64,000 nt of DNA from Persicaria tinctoria (taxonomy: Eukaryota > Streptophyta > Magnoliopsida > Caryophyllales > Polygonaceae), in the NCBI GenBank assembly GCA_037127255.1, contig JBANSL010000008.1:6348896-6412895 (forward strand), given 5' to 3'. Made by a program: the position numbers and the translations under genes. The notes under the pieces were generated by a model that worked only from the letters and a program-made list of their open reading frames with translations, searched no databases and was not told where the DNA came from. Of this stretch, positions 57,985 to 64,000 are shown piece by piece; the stretch's first letter is position 1; every line of letters starts with the position of its first letter.

Positions 57985-58265
57985 GCGCTAAATGTAATAC
58001 ATCAAATCTGCGTCGATTCTTCACGTCAATCGATTTTTCTGCATAGATAGATTAGAAGGAGAAGAAGAGGCGGGACTCGCTCCTCGGAGGACCACTCCTC
58101 GGAGGCTCCTCGGAGGACCACTCCTCGGAGGCTCCTCGGAGGACCATCTTCTTGCATAGATAGATTAGAAGGAGAAGAAGAGGCAGATTAGAAGGAGAAG
58201 AAAAGGCGGGAATCGCTCCTCGGAGGAGCATCCGACACTCAAGTCAGAGTTTGTCGGTTGTGATA
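57985..58265. repeat. Direct repeat, right copy, with internal CTCCTCGGAGGA expansion
   Basis: Same sequence as 55990-56225 but enlarged by four to five copies of a ~25-bp unit with near-palindromic TCCTCGGAGGA (58080-58145) and a second partial copy of gattagaaggagaagaagag. Confidence 0.75.
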
Positions 58266-58392
58266 GAAGCCTCTCTAAGCCATAGTAGCTCACCCGAATA
58301 TATAATGAGGATTAGGGTTTTTTTTATTAGGGTTTACCTTATAAGGACAATTATGCCCCTACATATCTTATGAAATTACTTTGGCTCTATTA

Positions 58393-58588
58393 AGGTCCTT
58401 CTAGATTTTGCACGTTTTTTAAGAACCTAAAAATTATAGTAAAATATATTTTTTTTATCAAACTTTTTAAATAATTTCATACTTAATTCTTACTAATAAG
58501 GATCAAATTATTAAAAAAAATTGATAAAACATCAATATTTTACCATCTTTTTTAGGTTCTTAAAAACGTGCAAAACCTAAAAGGACCT
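58393..58588. mobile_element. Small MITE with ~40-bp TIRs
   Basis: AGGTCCTTCTAGATTTTGCACG at the left and the inverse CGTGCAAAACCTAAAAGGACCT at the right; both arms continue into ttaagaacctaaaaa. About 196 bp; target duplication not resolved. Confidence 0.7.
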
Positions 58589-59188
58589 ATATTGTTGAAC
58601 CGAGGTAGTATATAGTTTTCAATAAAATATAATAGTTTAAATAGCTTTTGGAATCGGAGTTTTTCAACAACTACTCATTCAAGCTTTTAGGAGCTTTTGA
58701 TTTTTTATTCACATGTTTTCATCAACTACCCTAACCACTAGGTTTACCGAACATCATATATATATTTGCTTATTAACATGTACAATATTTAACACAAATA
58801 ATCCATCATCTTTAGCTATCCAATCAACTTCAGCTACCCTACGTACGGTTACCATTTTACCAAACATTATTGGAATAAAAAAGATAGACATCCATAGGTA
58901 TAAAACCATACAAAATATAAGGAATGGAGAAACCCCTTCACATTGGCTTAAGTTTTTGCGTTAGAAGGGTGAATTCCGACCTTATAACCAAAAAAATAAC
59001 AAAATTAAAAACCCGACATGACTCCGATTTCATACGACCCAACCGGAATTTCACAAACATAACCTTATTTGTCTCTTCAAATCTCAATATTTATTGGCTT
59101 AGTGCTAATTGGAAGTACAAATTTATTTGGAATCCAACTCAAAGAAGATTGAGCTGATCGACGACTTCCAACGTGGATGATGGAGTAC
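58589..59188. other. Intergenic DNA between MITE and second GST
   Basis: No recognisable genes; the two plus-strand frames are low-information. Confidence 0.4.
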
Positions 59189-60658
59189 TTACTTCTTCTT
59201 CTTCCCATAGACGTGGTTCAAGAAACGGACTAGATTGTGATGCGAAGGAGTAGTCTCCTTAACGATTTCGACGCTATCGTAAGCCTTCATCCATGTGAGT
59301 ATCAATGGATGCTTGTTGGGGTCTATCAACCTCTCCCCCAATGCTTCTTCGATGGCTTCAATGATGCCCGAAAACGTGCACATAAGTATGTCCAAGAGAC
59401 CCATGTTTTCCTTCTTCCCAACACTAGGAGGAGTTCCGCTCGGGAAGATGTCGGTCATGTTGCCTTCTAACTTGTCCAAGTTCTCCCTCATCTCCTTCTT
59501 GTCCTCTTCTCTGCGCCTTGTTAGCGTCGTGCGGAGTTGCTCTAGTAACTGTTCAAGCTCAATTAGTTACGCATTATAGCTTAGTTAGTAAAAGAAGAGT
59601 AATTAATAAAAGAGATAAAGAGATAATAGGCTCAATCCTCCTTGTTTAGATTTTTACAATAATGTTTATTTATATCATTTTTTCCGATTAAAAAGAACAT
59701 ATTTACATTAAATTTTATAGCTTTATTTCAATATTTTTTTAAAAAAAATTCTTCATGCTACCCACATATATATATATATAAATTTTATTCCTATAAATTC
59801 TTTTTTTTTATTAAAAATTTCATATTAACACCACAATTTAGAGTCCAGGTCTCCTGGGACCTACTGTGTGAGCCACGGTGCACCACGAAATGATTTCGGG
59901 TATAATTTTACTTTAAAAAAAAATTAAAAATATATATACATTCCATGTACTTGTATTTACCTATTTATAAACTTTTATTTGACAAAAATTCTTTTAAAAA
60001 AGTTTATAAAATTAAAATATCAATTATATTAGAAAATAAATTTTATGTTTTTTAAAACATGATCTTTTCAAATAAAAGTTTATAAATAGGTAAATTTAAG
60101 TATATGAAATGTAAATATATATTTTTAATTTTTTTAAAAGTAAAATTATACCCGAAATAATTTCGTGGTGCACCGTGGGTCACACCGTAGGTCGCATGAG
60201 ATCTTGACTCCACAATTTATAATTTTCTTTTAATATATATATTTTTTTAAAATCTTCATTATACATACCAAAAAAAAAAAAGATTTTACCCCCTGAACAA
60301 CGAAAAAACAGGCACAGCCAAGGTAAAACACAAAAACCTTTTGGTCGATGAAGTTGGCCCAGAAACGGACTTTGGCCCGCAGATAAGGGTGGTCGGGGAA
60401 GACGGAGGGAGAGTCCTTCCATGTGTCTTCGATGTACTCGATTATGACGAGCGATTCCGCCACCGGTTTGCCGTTGTGGAGGAGGACGGGGACCTTCTTG
60501 TGGACGGGGTTGTACAGGAGGAGGTCTTGGCTTTTATTTCGGAGGTCCACTTCAACATGCTGGAAGGGTATGCCCTTAAATTTAAGGACGAGTTGTACAC
60601 TCCTCACAAAAGGGCTAAACCACATTCCAAATAGCTTCACTTCCTCCGCGGTTGCCAT
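59189..60658 (-). CDS. GSTU: Tau-class glutathione S-transferase (copy 2)
   Basis: Two exons on the minus strand, 60338-60658 and 59189-59548, phase 0 (FIDQK/LLEQLR), 226 residues. It is nearly the same protein as the copy at 49792 ([48 protein letters not shown]) with three extra N-terminal residues (MATAEEVKLF) and a different, basic C-terminus (NHVYGKKKK). Catalytic-type Ser15 is kept. Introns occupy the same site; this one holds a 370-bp MITE. The 5' UTR is also shared, so the pair arose by inverted duplication of a whole gene. Role as for copy 1: cytosolic glutathione conjugation in detoxification and stress. Confidence 0.92.
59840..60209. mobile_element. MITE in the intron of GST copy 2
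   Basis: Arms with GCCACGGTGCACCACGAAAT (left) and ATTTCGTGGTGCACCGTGGG (right) continue into tttcgggtataattttactt, ~70 bp each. Flanked by a 9-bp repeat CCACAATTT (59831-59839; 60210-60218), suggesting a Mutator-type element. Similar AT-rich arms occur near 52300-52540. Confidence 0.82.
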
Positions 60659-60984
60659 TTCATTTGGGTGAAAAGCTTGATTTCATGTCTCATATATCCT
60701 GGTTTGCTTTTTTTTATAGTATTGTTACATGGATCGGTGTTAATGTAGTGTGTAGTAGGGGCCACCATCATGGGACCGGTTGCATTCACTACGCCAGATT
60801 GACACTCAGACAGCGAATAAAGGGTTTATCTCACAAGGATTATGTTTCGTGTACGAGAATAATATTTGAAAATTATACTGTATTAATTATTTATATAAAA
60901 AAACGATTAAAAATATAACAGTGACCGAAAATACATGTATTTAATACTTCACCCGTCTCAAAATACATGTCTTTGTTTGGTGCT
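60659..60984 (-). promoter_or_regulatory. Upstream region of GST copy 2
   Basis: The first ~45 bp match the other GST 5' UTR. Further out are AT-rich DNA and a CACCCGTCTCAAAATACATG sequence resembling a MITE end. Confidence 0.4.
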
Positions 60985-61150
60985 CCATGGAAGGAAGATT
61001 GTTATCAAGGTTTGTCAGCCCAAAGCTCTCGGGGGCTTGGGCATTAGAATGATGATGAGTATTAACTTGGCTATGATGAGTTAAGTGGGTGTGAAGATTG
61101 TTATCCACCGATGGTGGTCAGATGGAATGCTTCCTTTGTTGGGCGTTAAG
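60985..61150 (+). pseudogene. LINE reverse-transcriptase C-terminal fragment
   Basis: Plus-strand KVCQPKALGGLGIRMMMSIN matches the plant LINE motif vCxPKxxGGLGIRxxxxxN that follows the RT thumb. The frame stops at 61081. Only ~55 codons are recognisable. Confidence 0.6.
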
Positions 61151-61164
61151 TATTGATAAATGTA

Positions 61165-61435
61165 TAAAATCAAAGGGATAAATAAGATTTTGCACAGCAG
61201 CCGGCCAACATCAAATTCTGGACTGATCGTGTGGCTTCTTCATTCTCCTCTTTGGAACCCAGGAGCTGGCTGGAGCTGGTCAGTGTGGCTACAACAAAGG
61301 GCACCCTTGAGGCAGATACTCCTTGCTGGCAGGGCTCAAAATCAGGTATGTTCAGACCCGATTCTTCAGGCCAATCATATGCATTCCATGCGCTTTCAGG
61401 GCAGGACTTCTCGGGTTGAAACATTCAAATAAAAC
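61165..61435. other. Coding-like fragment of unknown origin
   Basis: Open in one plus frame (FWTDRVASSFSSLEPRSWLE...) and one minus frame (WNAYDWPEESGLNIPDFEPC...). Both look protein-like; neither is recognised. It may be transposon or gene debris, or a terminal exon of the TOPLESS-related locus. Confidence 0.25.
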
Positions 61436-61939
61436 AGGGATAAAACGAAGCAAAACTAAAGAAGAATCGAAGATCAAGCAATACTATCATATGGGTGAAT
61501 ATAGAAAATTCATAAAGACCTAGGCTATAAAAGGTTATTGACAATAGTCAGGAAGAGCAAGAGGAGAAAGGAGTATCGGAGACTTTATGCTACAAATACC
61601 TACACATAATAAAAAAGACTACAAGATCTACAACACATAAAAGCCCTTAAGAAATAAAAGCAAAAAAATAAAATTAAAGAAATGTGAGCAAAAGCAAAAG
61701 CAGCAAGGTTAGCCTATGCATTACCCAGAGAAGTCCATCCTTTCTCCCTTTTCATGGGACTTAACTGGTCAGAAACTGGCTATGTGATTAAAAAAAGCCT
61801 ACGGGAAAAAGAACCCGTTGTTCGACTAGCTACTGATCATTGTACCTGAATCCTTCGGCTTTCCCCTTGCAAGGAGATGCTATAAGGGCAGGGAGCTTTG
61901 TCCATGGTGAAACCGAGGTGGCAAGCAGAAGAGATGAGA
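61436..61939 (-). other. Probable 3' UTR and flank of the TOPLESS-related gene
   Basis: Directly downstream of the minus-strand stop at 61940. No coding features. Confidence 0.45.
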
Positions 61940-64000
61940 TCATCTTTGGGGTTGATCAGCAACGGCAGCTCCTGAGGCACCACTATTTCCAGACCCGTTT
62001 TCAGGAGGAGGAGCCGTGCCCCATTGCCCTTCTGATTCTGAGGGTTCAAGCACGCACACTCCACCATCTGTGAGTCCTAGAGCAAACTGGTTCGGTTCAG
62101 AAGGATGAGCGGCGATCACAGTTGGATATACTCTCATACTGTCGCATCCAAAAGCAGGAGAAGGGTTATTAATTCAGCACTGATATTGAAAATGTTGCTT
62201 TACGTAAGTAAATAATATGCAAACCTCGGGTTTGGAGGCAAGTAGGCATTAGCGTTGATCCGGCATCTCAGTCTGAGACTAGAAGCAGTAAGAACACTGA
62301 CACTTCCATCCTCTAAGCTCACATATATTGATTGACTGTCACATGAGTAAGTAGCATGTGTGATTGGACCTCTTTCCTGTGGAACCCACTGCATAGGACA
62401 AACAAACAAACAATTTAAAATTTTGTGAAGGATTTCAGCAGAAACAACACCTCAATTTTCAGAAATGTACATATTGTCGAGGCAACAAGAGGCCGAAAAT
62501 TTTCAGAAATGTTGGGTGTAAGATTAATTAATTGCTCACCTGCTTCAGGCATTCAAGCTTAGGTGCCTCGTATATGGCGATCTGAGAGGAATGAACAGCC
62601 AGCAAATGTACTTGATCTTGATGAAATTGAACCCGAGTGTCACAAGATGGATTGTTACCCAGCATTTGCAGGTACTTAGACGTCAATTTTTCCCAACCGT
62701 CCATACTCCAAACACATAGCTGCAGAAACAATTGGATACGATTAGCTAATCACTTTCTCAGATCCATAAGAACAATGCTTCCTTCTTCGTTGCTCCACGA
62801 TTGAAGAAGATGAAGGAGAAGGTATGAAACAATCAATAAAGTAAACAAGATTCATGATCAAGTTTCAAACGAGATGATGTAATACAGAACATTGTTTTCC
62901 TTTTAATTTGCAAGCTAGGCGGATTAGTAATTATTGCAGAAATGGACATTGCTGTGCAATTACCTGAGCATCAGCTCCCGAAGATACAAGTATATTCAAA
63001 GTATTAGAGAAAGCGAGGCCAGTAATTCTTTTCTGATGTCCTTTCAGCTTGGTTTTAACCTGTAAGAAGCATGAAGTAGATGACAGCAAATGAATTTCTA
63101 TTCACTACTAACAAAAAAAATGACAATTTTAGAGACCTTTCAAAATAATTCTGACCTCATCAACCCGAACATTATAAATTTGAATACTAGAGTCTTCCAT
63201 GCCAATAGCAATAATGTTATTATCTTGAGGATGAAACGCCAAGAAAGTCGCTGCAGGAGGTGGAGGCATGAATGTTGTCATGGTCTGTGCAAGAGGAACA
63301 GAAACTAGTTATTATTAATAGAAAATAAAAGGGGGTTTCAAAAGCCAGATATATTAACCATTGCAGTAGGCAACACAAAGGAGACACAAAAAGATAATAT
63401 GAAGTAAGCTTAAATTCCTTGCTAGTTTAGGCATGACCTCTTTGACATCCAAGTAGACAAGTGACAGAATAGAATCCTTTGGTTGGTCAAATACATCATT
63501 GTATATAGTGCATTAAGATGGAAGTAAGCTTAAAATGCCAGGGTGCATTATGAACATTTTTAACACTATGACAAACATGAGGCATATACTAATAACAGTT
63601 GGACATGAAACAATGAAGACAGGTAGACTGAAGTTACCTTGAAGGTCATCATATTAAACAAGGAGATTTTCCCTCCAGAAGCTGACATAACATAGGAGTC
63701 GTTCTTGGAAAGTGCAAAGCACGAAGCAGCTTCTTCTGGATTGGTATCACTTAAATCATTTGTCATTAAAATACCACTTTGAGGCTGCCATAGCTGCGGT
63801 GGAATACTAGCAGTAGCCTATAAAAAGAATCAGAAGGCCCTCACATGAGATATTCATAGAAGTAGGAAAAAGGGAGCTGTTTAGAAGTGTTAAGTGTGCA
63901 AATACATACCTTCACAGTTGAATTCCGTTCATTTCTTTGCCATTTCCATAGCTTGTGTACAGCATTTGATGCTAGTGCCAAGATCGCATATCCAGAATTT
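61940..64000 (-). CDS. TPR: TOPLESS-related transcriptional corepressor, 3' part
   Basis: Seven exons on the minus strand, the first cut by the window edge: >63910-64000, 63638-63817, 63156-63284, 62964-63059, 62540-62719, 62225-62388, 61940-62138. All junctions are GT/AG and in frame. The protein shows the second WD40 propeller of TPL/TPR: LASNAVHKLWKWQRNERNST, NDSYVMSASGGKISLFNMMT, FLAFHPQDNNIIAIGMEDSS, GHQKRITGLAF...LVSSGADAQLCVWS, HATYSCDSQSIYVSLEDGSV and VIAAHPSEPNQFALGLTDGG, ending in a Gly/Ala-rich tail and DQPQR. Known: TPL/TPR tetramers bind EAR-motif repressors through the N-terminal LisH/CTLH region, which lies outside the window, and recruit HDACs in auxin, jasmonate and defence signalling. 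Which TPR it is cannot be settled here. Confidence 0.93.

Overview
The window looks like nuclear DNA of a eudicot plant. It has intron-containing plant genes (tau-class glutathione transferases, a TOPLESS-related corepressor, a P-class PPR protein, plant-type RPA1 with zinc knuckles, eIF3B). It also has NLR-like leucine-rich repeat genes and AT-rich intergenic DNA packed with plant transposons (MULE-like, Tourist-like and Helitron-like elements, a SINE, LINE remnants, a solo LTR). The family could be Lamiales, but that is only an impression. No bacterial, viral or organellar block was recognised.

Layout. 1-133 is the 3' end of an unidentified plus-strand gene. 134-6200 is intergenic, with degenerate tandem repeats, an (AT)n run, a LINE reverse-transcriptase fragment and a solo LTR. 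6222-10652 (minus) is an intronless 1476-codon ORF that joins two NLR C-terminal halves (winged helix plus LRR, twice) with no NB-ARC ATPase core. 10747-22371 is a dense transposon region: MULE-like and MITE elements, a motif array, Helitron 3' termini and an eightfold ~172-bp array. 22543-25029 (plus) is a PPR gene. 25652-26146 (plus) is a small three-exon gene reconstructed here. 27555-30900 (minus) is RPA1. 31280-34330 is repeat debris. 34310-37198 (minus) is a shortened paralogue of the first LRR gene, with duplicated 5' flank up to about 38130. 38647-43230 (minus) is a complete 11-exon eIF3B gene. 43385-49217 is transposon-rich, with two decayed copies of a retroelement tail that resembles a restriction-like endonuclease, a GC-rich TIR element, a TTTGCAC array and a SINE with a 22-bp target duplication. 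49792-51417 (plus) and 59189-60658 (minus) are two tau GST genes in inverted orientation. Between them lie a foldback element, a LINE RNase H remnant, a 21-bp minisatellite and a decayed cold-shock-domain gene fragment. 61940-64000 (minus) is the 3' part of a TOPLESS-related gene that runs off the window.

The housekeeping genes (RPA1, eIF3B, TPR, PPR) do not form a pathway; they are ordinary neighbours. The rapidly changing parts are the two LRR loci and the two GST loci, both stress or defence families, each duplicated locally and shaped by transposon insertions. Exon boundaries were derived by hand from GT/AG sites, reading frame and family knowledge; no alignment or database search was run.
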